The position numbers and the translations under genes are program-made. Positions 16,201-24,800 of a DNA stretch of 49,309 nt are shown here, piece after piece (positions within the stretch are counted from its first letter, which is position 1; the number at the start of each line of letters is the position of its first letter). The stretch spans positions 173,162-222,470 of the forward strand of contig NZ_JAHHZF010000013.1 of assembly GCF_018729455.1 (NCBI RefSeq), in the 5' to 3' direction. The notes under the pieces are model-generated. The model saw only the letters and a program-made list of their open reading frames with translations. It had not been told where the DNA came from and did no database searches. This stretch comes from Prosthecodimorpha staleyi (lineage in GTDB: Bacteria; Pseudomonadota; Alphaproteobacteria; Rhizobiales; Ancalomicrobiaceae).

Positions 16201-17744
16201 CTTTCGGTCACCGTCTGCAAGCGCTTCTGGAACTGATTGGCCGTCACGATGGCGACCGAGACGCCGTCGACCAGAAGCGAGATGCGGATGGGCCGGAAGG
16301 GTGCCTGCAGGTTGACCGCCCAGCCTTCGACGGTCTCGCAGTCGACATGCTCCACCCGGCCGGCAAAGCGGTCGCTCTTGCCCTGCAGGAGGTTCCGGCC
16401 GAGGTTTGTCGGCAGGCGGCGATGGCTCGGAAAGGTCAGGGCTTCGCCGGCAACCTTCAGCGTCAGCCAATGACCCAAGCCGTCGAACAAGGCTTGGGGA
16501 ACCGGCAGGCTGAAGCCGTGGTTGCCGAAGATGCCGTATTTGGCATTGACATCGTTTCGGGTCACATTCGTTTCGGTGCTGGCGACGAAACGCTTTCCGT
16601 CCCACAATTCGACCGTCACGACGGCATCGGCCATGGTGCTGTCGAAAGCCCAGCCGCGAATGATGCCACCTTCGACGGAATCGACCGACATCAGCACCTT
16701 CGCCTGGTACAGCGCCAGATTCCGACCGCTGGCGTTTGGCAGATGCCGCCCCGGTTCGCCAGCCGGCGTGACGCCGAGCCGATGAGGCCGGTTGTCGGCG
16801 AGCGCCTGGGGCAAGTGATAGGTGAAGGATGCGAGCGGTCGGTAGGGCGTGTCGGCCGACGGCTCGGCCACCGTGACGGTCAGTTCCGCGAGCTTTTCGC
16901 CGTCGCACCAGACCGCCAGGCGGATCGTTCCGCGTGCCGCCGGGATCAGCCATCCCTGGATTTCCCGGCCGAGGATGCGCCAGCTGCCGTCGAGAATGCC
17001 CGTGGACAACGAACGCGGTATCGGGCCCGATGCCGCATTCTGACGCAGCGGCGCGACCGTATCGGACGGCATCGCGTCCTGGTTCGCAGCCGTGTCCGAT
17101 ACCGGCGCCAAGACCGGGGCGGGGTCGAAGCCGTCGGTGGATGCCCAGCCGGTCGGTTCGGGGCTTTGGAGGTCGTCCGCGGGACGGCGCGCCACCTCCC
17201 TCAATCGGTCGAGAAACGCTGCATTGTTGAACGGCACGGTGACATCCGGCAGGACGTCCAAGTCGATCGCTTCGGACAGATGTCGGATGCGCAGAGCCGC
17301 CGGGGCGTCGGGTGCCGCCGCAACGGCTTGCGACAGGTCGTCCAGGATCGGGATGATGACGGCGGGCGGGATTTGCGCCCAATCAATTTGAAATCCGCCG
17401 AGACAGTCGGCTCTTCCGATGGCGGCAGCCAGATCGGGGCGGTGCCGGTCGGCAAGGATCGACCCGAGAGTCCGTCCCTGGAAGACCAGCTCGAGTTCGG
17501 CGATCGGGGCGTCTTCATCCGTGCCGATGCACCACCCGCCAAGGCTGGTGTCGTTGCACCATTCGACCGCGCCGCGAATGCCGGGTGGTTCACGCAGATT
17601 GCCAAGGTTCCAAGATGCCGCGACCGCAGGTTCCGTCGTTTCCGCCGCGTCCGGGACGGCTGGATATTCTGCGTCCGCCGATGGCGCCACGAACACGTTC
17701 GTTAACATTCCTTCGGTTGCGGATCGACGTCCAAGCTGAACCAA
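13209..17744 (-). CDS. Giant multidomain glycosyltransferase (N-terminal modules, GT2, two GT4/CgeB-like domains)
   Basis: This is a 1511-residue protein. Residues 50-560 hold about four repeats of a beta-rich module marked by a Gly-Trp motif (GGWCIG, QGWLIP, RGWAFD, EGWAVN), each followed by a strand with DG. Residues 603-835 are a GT2 domain with VSIIILNWDG, VVDHGSSDDS, the metal-site FFVNND and GMEDVDLCLRM. Residues 890-1190 and 1195-1500 are two CgeB/GT4-like domains; both end with a motif of the type IFDALGSGALVVTN or IFDAGACGAAIVSD, which binds the donor nucleotide in this superfamily. There is no signal peptide or membrane segment. The start is TTG 17744 or ATG 17708; neither has a good ribosome site. 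It leads the operon to the dehydrogenase and methyltransferases. It should assemble a repeating glycan; the sugars are unknown. Confidence 0.85.
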   Translation of the reverse strand: MVQLGRRSATEGMLTNVFVAPSADAEYPAVPDAAETTEPAVAASWNLGNLREPPGIRGAVEWCNDTSLGGWCIGTDEDAPIAELELVFQGRTLGSILADRHRPDLAAAIGRADCLGGFQIDWAQIPPAVIIPILDDLSQAVAAAPDAPAALRIRHLSEAIDLDVLPDVTVPFNNAAFLDRLREVARRPADDLQSPEPTGWASTDGFDPAPVLAPVSDTAANQDAMPSDTVAPLRQNAASGPIPRSLSTGILDGSWRILGREIQGWLIPAARGTIRLAVWCDGEKLAELTVTVAEPSADTPYRPLASFTYHLPQALADNRPHRLGVTPAGEPGRHLPNASGRNLALYQAKVLMSVDSVEGGIIRGWAFDSTMADAVVTVELWDGKRFVASTETNVTRNDVNAKYGIFGNHGFSLPVPQALFDGLGHWLTLKVAGEALTFPSHRRLPTNLGRNLLQGKSDRFAGRVEHVDCETVEGWAVNLQAPFRPIRISLLVDGVSVAIVTANQFQKRLQTVTESGFHAFSFRWPTHLMNGTWRIIEARVVEGGGAVLEFGEKRERSRRVLFPLVDFFAAYDSLSPRSDTMALPLTNIVSRPPQAAAASPAGRVSIIILNWDGARILAQTLETIARHMTSRPVEVIVVDHGSSDDSLDVAGGFRSRLDLKIVPRHANFSFSSSNNLAAGMASGEYLFFVNNDILFTGDCLPAMAGWLERDPTVGVVGMRLVEPIPDQSGTLHYETHHRGIQFRPRIQASGEVTYHPAEVADEYSDIGAAYELPAVTGAALLCRKADFLAVGGFDEAYFYGMEDVDLCLRMAERIGRRIVCDTSVTAIHNRSYTRTARLVSGKPNPILSNPKSQIANHQTFNAHFKRRIVHRTLQSLIDGETVWRARPLRVTFIVTDASFSTPAGDFYTAMEMASAMRKLYGWETLFVRFNLHDLQGTDVAVAMRHDYDLGKARSANPGLVTVAWIRNRVDEWLASPHFQSYNLIFCSSELAIRHIAEATGRTAYLLPIATNDERFSPREPVEEHRTDIVFTGSYYLSHEREAVGLLDKVDLPGSLAIYGYGWGDHPRWRRHWRRSVPYYELPDIYPSARLVIDDSHPVTRTWNSLNSRIFDALGSGALVVTNCRGGARELFGDLLPTFSTAEELSALLARYLAHPEERAALAARLCAEVREKHTYKNRAMAFRDALRAFARSTLRFSIKIGVPNHEEKLSWGDWHFALGLQRALTRAGHFARIDILPDWATQQGAGDDVVLVLRGLSAWKPVASKINLLWLISHPDDVPLSELDAYDHVFVASDSYAEVLRRRLGDRVSPLLQCTDPALFHDGDFHDGDRRDAEAEPAAVPDLLFVANSRGVRRPIIDDAVRAGLDVGVYGSRWDGLIPEKQIRGTYLPNERLRHHYANAKIVFNDHWQDMKREGFVSNRIFDAGACGAAIVSDDVPGMTDLFGDAVATYRNADDLGATVRALLSDDDRRKAMGAALRSIVLARHTFDHRVSDILDIVARFQAQAALKEQA

Positions 17745-18804
17745 AGATAGTCTCCAGAATTGCTACGTTACGTATCGTCAGGAGATCCGATCCTCACCGA
17801 TCCTCCCGGCTAGCACAGGATGCCAATCCTAAAAACAGTAGCTTCCGCTACTCGATCCGACCCGCTGGACCTGCATCAATCTCCCGTCTATCGAATTTGT
17901 GTGACGAAGGTGACCACCTGAATCACAGGATTGCAAGATTATGGCAACGGGGGAATACGGGTCGGAACTGAGGACTGGCATGCGCTACCTTGTTGGCGAA
18001 CCGGCTCACCCAGGAACAGCCGCGCTTTATTTCCAAGATTTCCCAAACGCTTGGAAGACTACCGGGATTTTTCCAGGGGCGCATGGCATCAATTCCGACA
18101 TTGCCGCCCACCGTGGTGGCGAAGGTGCCGATCGATCTTGATCTGCCCTACACCCTTCACCTCCGTAGAGAAAATCGTCCGGTGGATCGTTCCGTTGCGA
18201 GATCCGGGGGGCAATATCATCAGCTGTTTGTCATTTTGCAAGTGCGTCGAAAAATCACTTCGACAATAATACCGCTATTTCGAATTTTATGAGAGTCCTA
18301 ATTGTCAAATAAGAAGGGCATGAGTTGTTTTATATTGAAAAGAATTACAGGATATGCGAGCCGTCTGAGTGGAAGTAATACAATAATGTCTTGAAAATAA
18401 TTATTAATATATTCAATAAATATAATTTATATTTATTGAATATTGCAATAATTGTTACGAGCATTTATATGCTTGGATATTTCTGAATTGTTTCTATTTC
18501 AAAATTCTTCGAAGGCAAGCACCGCCGAGACCAGGCCGGCTTATGCCTTGGTTGCGCGCAGCGGACAAGTCTGACCTCATCTCACATCGATAGATTGAAT
18601 AGTATTGATTTGTTTATTTGATATCGTTTCCCGATTTTCGGGCGTCGCGAGATGTGATCTCTTCGTCTAAGCTGGAATTGATCCTGAGATTCGCTGTAAT
18701 TTCTGGCTGCATCGGCGATAGGGATCTCGATAGAAGCGAGGCGCATACTCGATGGTTCGGCACTACAACTTTCAGTCGCGCCTTGGATATTTTCGGTTGA
18801 GCGG
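17745..18804. other. 1-kb AT-rich divergent intergenic region
   Basis: It separates the leftward giant glycosyltransferase operon from the rightward deacetylase. No credible gene is seen. Nucleotides 18240-18530 are strikingly AT-rich in an otherwise GC-rich window, which suggests transferred DNA or a silencer and promoter region bound by an H-NS/MucR-like protein. Several short reading frames between 17930 and 18300 have atypical codon use and no family-like sequence. Confidence 0.55.
18409..18443. repeat. 17-bp-arm AT palindrome
   Basis: The arms begin with ATATTCAATAAATATAA and close with TTATATTTATTGAATAT around one central T, with perfect pairing. It lies at the centre of the AT-rich gap and could be a regulator site, a transposon-end relic or a cruciform. 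Confidence 0.65.
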
Positions 18805-19734
18805 GTGCAGCGCGCCGGAGTGCGCCATTTTTCTGAGGGCCGGAAGGTGACCGTCAGCGCCAGCGCGGCCGGCGCGCGCGGGCATGTCCTGGTCGTCGAA
18901 GGCGCATCCGGGAGAAGCGACCGGGCCGACGCCCGGCCCGCCTCGGAGGCCCGGTCGTCACGGGGCCTCGATGTCCTCCGGACGGAATTGCACCTGTCGC
19001 GGGAAGCGGGCGTGCCGGTGCGGATGTGGTGGCGGGACGACGACCTCGTCGCGAACTCGCGCGCCTTCGAAGCGCTGATCCGTCTGGCACAAACCTTCCG
19101 GACGCCGGCCCTGGTTTCGATCATCCCCGGATTGGCGTCGGAGGCCCTGGATGTCTCCGCGGCCGATCCGGACCTCATTCATTTCTGCCAGCACGGCTGG
19201 CGGCACATTAATCACCAGCCCGAGGGCGGCGGCAAAAGCGAATTCGGCGCCGGACGCGATCCGGAGGCGGTGGAAGCCGAGATCGCCGCCGGTCAGGTCG
19301 TTCTCACCCGCCTCCTGGGCGACCGGTGCATGCCGATTTTCGTCCCCCCCTGGAACGCCTGCGACGAGCGTCATCTGGAAATCGTGCGGGCCCGCGGCTT
19401 CACCGGCCTGTCGAGCTTCGGGCCGCGCCCGCGTCCCTTCGCGGTCGGCGGTCTCCGGTTGGCCAACGCCCATCTCGACATCCTGCAATGGGAGGCGCCG
19501 GGCGGCCCTCGGCCGGTGCCGTTCGACGAGGCCTGCCTGCGCCTGGCCCGCATCGTGCGAGAGCAAAGGCAGAAGCCCGAGGCGGATGCCGAACCGATCG
19601 GCATCCTGTCCCATCACCGCGCGATGCGCGAGGAGTCCTGGTCGTTGCTGGAGGGGTTGCTCTCGGCATTCTCGGGCGTGCCGGGCGTCTCCTGGCTCAC
19701 CGCATCCCAGGTCTTCGCGCCACCGCCCGCCTGA
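18805..19734 (+). CDS. Polysaccharide deacetylase family protein
   Basis: This 309-residue NodB-fold protein has the metal and catalytic motifs WWRDDD (Asp78-Asp80) and QHGWRHINH (His130, His134), plus the loop FVPPWNA and a late SHHRAM. It would remove acetyl groups from N- or O-acetylated sugars of the glycan. The first 50 residues are Ala/Arg-rich and not conserved, so the true start may be later than GTG 18805; GTG 18847 is one option. No signal peptide is seen, which suggests cytosolic action on intermediates. Its 3' end overlaps the convergent pyruvyltransferase-like gene by 121 bases. Confidence 0.8.
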   Translation: MQRAGVRHFSEGRKVTVSASAAGARGHVLVVEGASGRSDRADARPASEARSSRGLDVLRTELHLSREAGVPVRMWWRDDDLVANSRAFEALIRLAQTFRTPALVSIIPGLASEALDVSAADPDLIHFCQHGWRHINHQPEGGGKSEFGAGRDPEAVEAEIAAGQVVLTRLLGDRCMPIFVPPWNACDERHLEIVRARGFTGLSSFGPRPRPFAVGGLRLANAHLDILQWEAPGGPRPVPFDEACLRLARIVREQRQKPEADAEPIGILSHHRAMREESWSLLEGLLSAFSGVPGVSWLTASQVFAPPPA

Positions 19735-21404
19735 TCCCAGACCACGAACGTTCGGGGATGCAGCCTCGGGTCGACAAGTTCGGCCCAGGCGAAGCGATTA
19801 TTGTCTCCGGTGGACGCCATGCTGGTCGCGATCAGGAGGCTGCCGGTTCCTTCAACGCCCTGCGGGACCGCAATCCGCCACGGCGTGACCCCGGTGGCGT
19901 CGGCCACGACATCGGTCCGCCCCAGCATCCGGCCATCCTCGCCGATCAGCATCAGGCCGAAACGGACCGGTCGGCCGTCCGGATGGGCCACCGTCGCCCC
20001 GCCGCGCAACTGGTCGCCGCCGCGCAGCGGAATCGGGTCGAGAACGGCCTCGGTGACGCCGCCCGGCGGCGGATGCAAGGCCAGGCGGTCGCCCTGTCGG
20101 CCGACATGGTCGCGCATCCCGCGCAACCCGAGCAGGTTCGTTTCGAGCAGGTTCACGGACGGCGCGGCGCGCGTGCCGGCCGCCGATCGGGCCGCCATGC
20201 CGGCAAGGCGCGCAACCCAGCTCCGCGACGCCGCATTGTCGGCGGCGACGGCGCGGGCGAAATCCGCCCTTTGCGCCTGGCGCGACGGATCGGGTGGCGC
20301 CGCGAGCACGCCTTCGATCGCAGCCCAGTGGGTGTCGAGCGCATCCTGCGCCGCCGCCAGGGCGGCGATCCGCGGCGCTTCGTCATGGCCCACGGCCGCG
20401 AGGCGCGCCGGCGCGTCCGCCCAGTCGCCGCAGAGGATATCCGGCAGCCCGTATTGGTCGGCCAGGTCGGCGGCCCATGACGTGGCGTCGCCGGTGATCA
20501 GGACGCCGGGATTGCCGTAGGCGAAGGCCGCCAGGAAGCAGGTCCGATCGGACCCGACATAGCCCTCGCTCGAGGCGAGGCAGGCCGCCACGTCGCGCAA
20601 GGCGGAAGGCCGATCGAGCAGAAGGTGCGGGACGGGAAGCGAGGCCGACACGGCGCGCGCCAGAATGCCGGCATTGCGATCGGTGTCGCCCGCCAGCAGG
20701 ATCGGCAGGCCGCGGGCGGGCGCGGCCGCCTGCATCACCCGTTCCGCCAAGGCCGCGGCGGAAATCCCGGCGCGGTCGTCGATATGCACGACCACCGACC
20801 GGGCCGGAACCGGCTGGCCGCGGCGGACGAACAGTGCCCGGAACCGTTGCGTCAGGCTCGCACGCGGCCAGAGGCGCGCAATGTCGAGGATTGGGTCGGG
20901 AACCAGGGACACCGGGACGGTCGCATCGGTGCAGTCCCGAAGCCGCTGCAGGCTCGACCGGTCGCGGACCGCGACATAGTCGCTGGCGGCCAGCAGGGTG
21001 GCCACGAGCCGCTGCAATTCGGCCGTCCAGACGGACCCGGCAACGCCGGGTGCGTTCCAGATCAGGCGCGCGCCGGCCCGCTCGGCGGCGAGGCCTGCAC
21101 CAAGCCACAGGGACGGCAGGGCAACATGGCGCATCGGATCGTCGGCGCCATAGCCGGGTTCATCGGCCGTCCCGATCCGGATCACGTCGCCGCCGCCGAT
21201 CAGACAGGCATCGCAGCGAAAGCTGTCGTCCAGCGCGCGCTCGGACGCGGTCGACGACCGCGCATCCTGCCAGCGCAGGGATACCCCGCCCGCCGGAGCC
21301 AGTGCGGTCAGCCGATGGTCGGCCAACCGGGCATGCGCGATCAGCGGCATCAGCAGATCGCCGAAACCGCCGGTGTCGAAGCATCCGAACTGGGCGATAT
21401 CCAT
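19614..21404 (-). CDS. Polysaccharide pyruvyl transferase-like protein (WcaK/CsaB type)
   Basis: This is a 596-residue protein. The first 370 residues fit the polysaccharide pyruvyltransferase fold: GCFDTGGFGDLLMPL at the start, CLIGGGDVIRIG (the usual GGG motif), DYVAVRDRSS, VPDPILD, and the late GNPGVLITGD. Family members add ketal pyruvate from phosphoenolpyruvate to sugars. Residues 380-560 form an extra module of unknown type, and the last 40 residues are a Ser/Asn/Asp-rich tail encoded over the convergent deacetylase gene. The length exceeds the usual 300-400 residues. It is divergent from the right giant glycosyltransferase across a 450-bp gap. Confidence 0.72.
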   Translation of the reverse strand: MDIAQFGCFDTGGFGDLLMPLIAHARLADHRLTALAPAGGVSLRWQDARSSTASERALDDSFRCDACLIGGGDVIRIGTADEPGYGADDPMRHVALPSLWLGAGLAAERAGARLIWNAPGVAGSVWTAELQRLVATLLAASDYVAVRDRSSLQRLRDCTDATVPVSLVPDPILDIARLWPRASLTQRFRALFVRRGQPVPARSVVVHIDDRAGISAAALAERVMQAAAPARGLPILLAGDTDRNAGILARAVSASLPVPHLLLDRPSALRDVAACLASSEGYVGSDRTCFLAAFAYGNPGVLITGDATSWAADLADQYGLPDILCGDWADAPARLAAVGHDEAPRIAALAAAQDALDTHWAAIEGVLAAPPDPSRQAQRADFARAVAADNAASRSWVARLAGMAARSAAGTRAAPSVNLLETNLLGLRGMRDHVGRQGDRLALHPPPGGVTEAVLDPIPLRGGDQLRGGATVAHPDGRPVRFGLMLIGEDGRMLGRTDVVADATGVTPWRIAVPQGVEGTGSLLIATSMASTGDNNRFAWAELVDPRLHPRTFVVWDQAGGGAKTWDAVSQETPGTPENAESNPSSNDQDSSRIAR

Positions 21405-21852
21405 TCCGGCGCCTTCCTTGCCCTGGGCCCGCCCCTGGCGACCTAGGACGGACGGACCGATTTTGCAATGCGGCGGTCCTCTTTCGCGCCCGCCCGCCCA
21501 CCTGCTCGCCCGGACGGGTCGGCGGATTTGGACGGGCGGTGTGACCGGCGGGGGCCGCGACCGGCATCCAAAAGCGCGGCGCCGGCAGCCTCATTTCGCC
21601 AAGACACAATCTAAGAGCGTATAAATCGCGAGAAAACGATCGAAGATCGTATTGTTCCGCGAAAATGCGTGGCAACCAGCGCATCATTGACGCTCATGGG
21701 AGAGGCAGTATACGCCAGCATGAGAGTGCGATTAGGTTTGCATTTGTCAAAAGAGGGAGCGCCTGTATTTTTGGTTGTATAGGCATCTTTCTCTACCATT
21801 AGATAGAATCTCTCGATAAGCCGCAGTATTGACTACCGGAAAAGGGTCCGCC
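21405..21852. other. 450-bp divergent intergenic region
   Basis: No gene is seen. It holds a short inverted repeat ACGATC-GAA-GATCGT near 21636-21650 and an AT-rich stretch (about 21600-21830) that should carry the promoter of the right giant glycosyltransferase. Confidence 0.4.
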
Positions 21853-24800
21853 ATGAGCCAGAGAAGCCTCTCGACATCCTGGTCGGATGCCGATTCGGTG
21901 GGGGTCGAAGCAGCCCGGTCCGGGGTCCGCGCCGCGACGATCCGTGCGATGTCCAGTTGGGCGCTGGACGATCTGGCCGCGGCGCCATCGATCCGAGGGG
22001 CTGTGGAGCAGGTAACGGCCGGTGGCGTGCGCGGGTGGTGCCTTTGGGCATCCGATCCCCGGTCGATCGTCGATCTGGAGATCTCGTTTCTCGGCATCCC
22101 GCTCTGCGCCGCCAGGACGGGCGTCGGGCGTCCGGATATCGGTGGCATCCTGGGGCGGGGAACCGTCCCGGTCGGTTTCGAGATCGCCTGGGCTTCGCTT
22201 TGGTTCGGCGATGTCGATACGGGTGCGTTGGTGGCCGAGGTGGCGCGCGCGCCCCATGCACCCGCCGCGGTATCCGTCCGGGTCGCCGCCGCCGGCCGAC
22301 CTTATCTGCCGGTTCTGCCCAATGCGGACCTTGCGCTCACGAATGCCGAAATGCTCGCCATCGTCCGGGAGCGGACGGCTCCGACCGGCGGCATCGACAG
22401 CGTCGATCTGCTGACGGTCGATGCGCAGATCTGCTGGCCCGGCAAGGAGCGGCCGATCACGGTGGCGCTGACGGTGGACGGGCGCGCCGTGGCCGCGGAG
22501 AAGATCGCTGCGCGGGCGCCTACGGACGGCATCGAACGGATCCGGATCCCGATCCCGGCCGATCTGATCGATGGGGGAATCCATCGAATCGGTCTTCTCG
22601 CCGTAGCCGAACCGCCGGCCCCGGTCGGCGCGACGATCGAGGTGCGTTTGTCGGTCGTCAGCGAGGCGGCCTGGTCGGTCCGTGGAACGCTCGTCGAGGG
22701 CTGGATCGTCGGGGCCTGCGATCGGGCGGTGACGCTCGATCTCCTCGCCGACGGCAGCGTCGTCGCCTCCGTGCCGGTGACGCTTGAAGCCGGCCGACCG
22801 GTCAGCTTCGCCGGCATGCTGCCGCACCAATTGACCGACGGTCAGACGCATAGGCTGCAGGTCGCCGTGTCCGGGGAACGGGTCATGCCGCTGAAGCATG
22901 TCTCCGGGGGCCTGGAGGTGGATTTCCGGCGCCGGATCGCGGCTCGGGTCGAGGCGACCACCAACGGGTCGATCCAAGGCTGGGCCTTCGACCGCCTGGC
23001 GCCGGAAGCGGCCGTCGAGGTCGAGCTTTGGGAGGGACCGGTCCTGCTCGGCCGGACGATGACGAATCTCATCCGGTCCGATGTGAACAAGGCCTTCGAT
23101 CTGCAGGGCCCGCACGGCTTCGCGCTGTCGATCCCGGCCCGGCATTTCGACGGGATGGTGCATCAGTTGACGCTCCGGATCGGGGGCGAGGAGATCTCGA
23201 TCGCGCCGGACAAGCGCTTGCCGAAGATCCTGGCGCCGTCCCTGATCGCCGATCCGGCGCTGCGCTATGCCGGCCGCGTCGAGATCGTGTCGGCACAGCA
23301 GGTCTCCGGCTGGGCGGTCAATCGCCTCGCACCCTCCGAACCGGTTTCGGTGTCGATCTTCGTCGACGGCGTCTGCGAGGCGGTCGTTTCCGCCGATCAA
23401 TTCCAGAAGCGCCTCCAGAGCATCGCCGGTTCGGGCTACCATATCTTCCAGTACAAGTTCCCGCTGCGTCTGATGAACAACAGCCTGCGGACCGTGGAGG
23501 TCTTCATCAGCGACGGGCATGTTCCGCTCGAGGTCATTCTGCACGGCAAGCCCCCGGGCGAGCGGAGCTCCAAGATTGAGGTATTCTTTCCGCTGATCGA
23601 CTATTTCGGCGCCACCGTCGGCGCCCCGGCTTGCAACGATCCCTATCCGCACCGGCTGACCAACATCGTCGAAGGCCGCCCGAACCCGACGCCGCTCCGG
23701 CCGGCCGGCTCGGGCGATCCCGAGGTCAGCTTCATTCTGCTGAACTGGAACGGAGCGCCGCTGCTCGATCAGATGCTCGAGTCCGTCGCGACGCACATGG
23801 CCGGCGAGAGCATCGAGCTGCTGATCGTCGACCACGGCTCGACCGACGACAGCCTGGCGGTCATCGAAAAGTACCGCGCAAAGCTCGATATCCGGCTGTT
23901 TGCCCGGGGCGCGAACTTCTCCTTTTCGGCGTCGAACAATTACGCCGCCGCGCGGGCCAGGGGGCGCTATGTCTTCCTGGTCAACAACGACCTGGTCTTT
24001 CCGAGCAACTGCCTGCCCACTCTGCTGTCCTGGCTCGAACAGGATCCTTCGGTCGGCATCGTCGGCGCGGGCCTGCTCGAACCCCTGCCCAAGGCCGGCG
24101 GCGGATGGCGATACGCCTCGCACCATCGCGGCGTCCAGTTCGCGCCGTTCCTGCGCGCGGGCGACGATCCGACCTTCGGGGCGATCGAGACCCACGACGC
24201 CTACTCCGCCATCGGCGCGGCCCTGGAGGTGCCGGCCGTCACGGGTGCCGCCCTGCTGTGCCGGCGCGAGGATTTCCTGGCCGTCGGCGGACTGGACGAG
24301 ATGTACTTCTACGGCATGGAGGATATCGACCTCTGCATGCGCATGTCGCGCCATTTCGGCACGCGCATCATCTGCGACCTGTCGGCGATCATCCTGCACA
24401 ATCGCAGCTTTACCCGGACGGGCCGTCTGGTGACCGGGAAGCCCAATCCGGTCCTGACCCAGTCCGCCAGTCAGAACCGGAACACCATTCTGTTCAGCCA
24501 GCGCTTCAAGCGGCGGTTCGTGCAGGCATCGCTGGCTTCGGCGATCGAGAGCCAGACCCTGTGGCGCAACCAGCCGCTTCGCGTCACCTTCGTGGTCAGC
24601 GAGGTCTCGCTGGAGGCCCCGGCGGGCGACTTCTCCATCGCCCTGGAGATGGCTGAGGCCTTGCGATCCGGTTCTGCGTGGGAGGTCGCCTTCGCGCTTC
24701 CGGAAACGACCGACGTGATCGGGACCGATGTCCTGGTCGTGATGCGCCCCGACTTCGATCTCGCCGCGGTCCGCAACGGAAATCCCGGCATGGTCTCTGT

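Noticed and set aside
15261-17705. 814-residue plus-strand open frame (and 13278-15227)
   Set aside because: These are opposite the left giant glycosyltransferase, whose domains are unmistakable.
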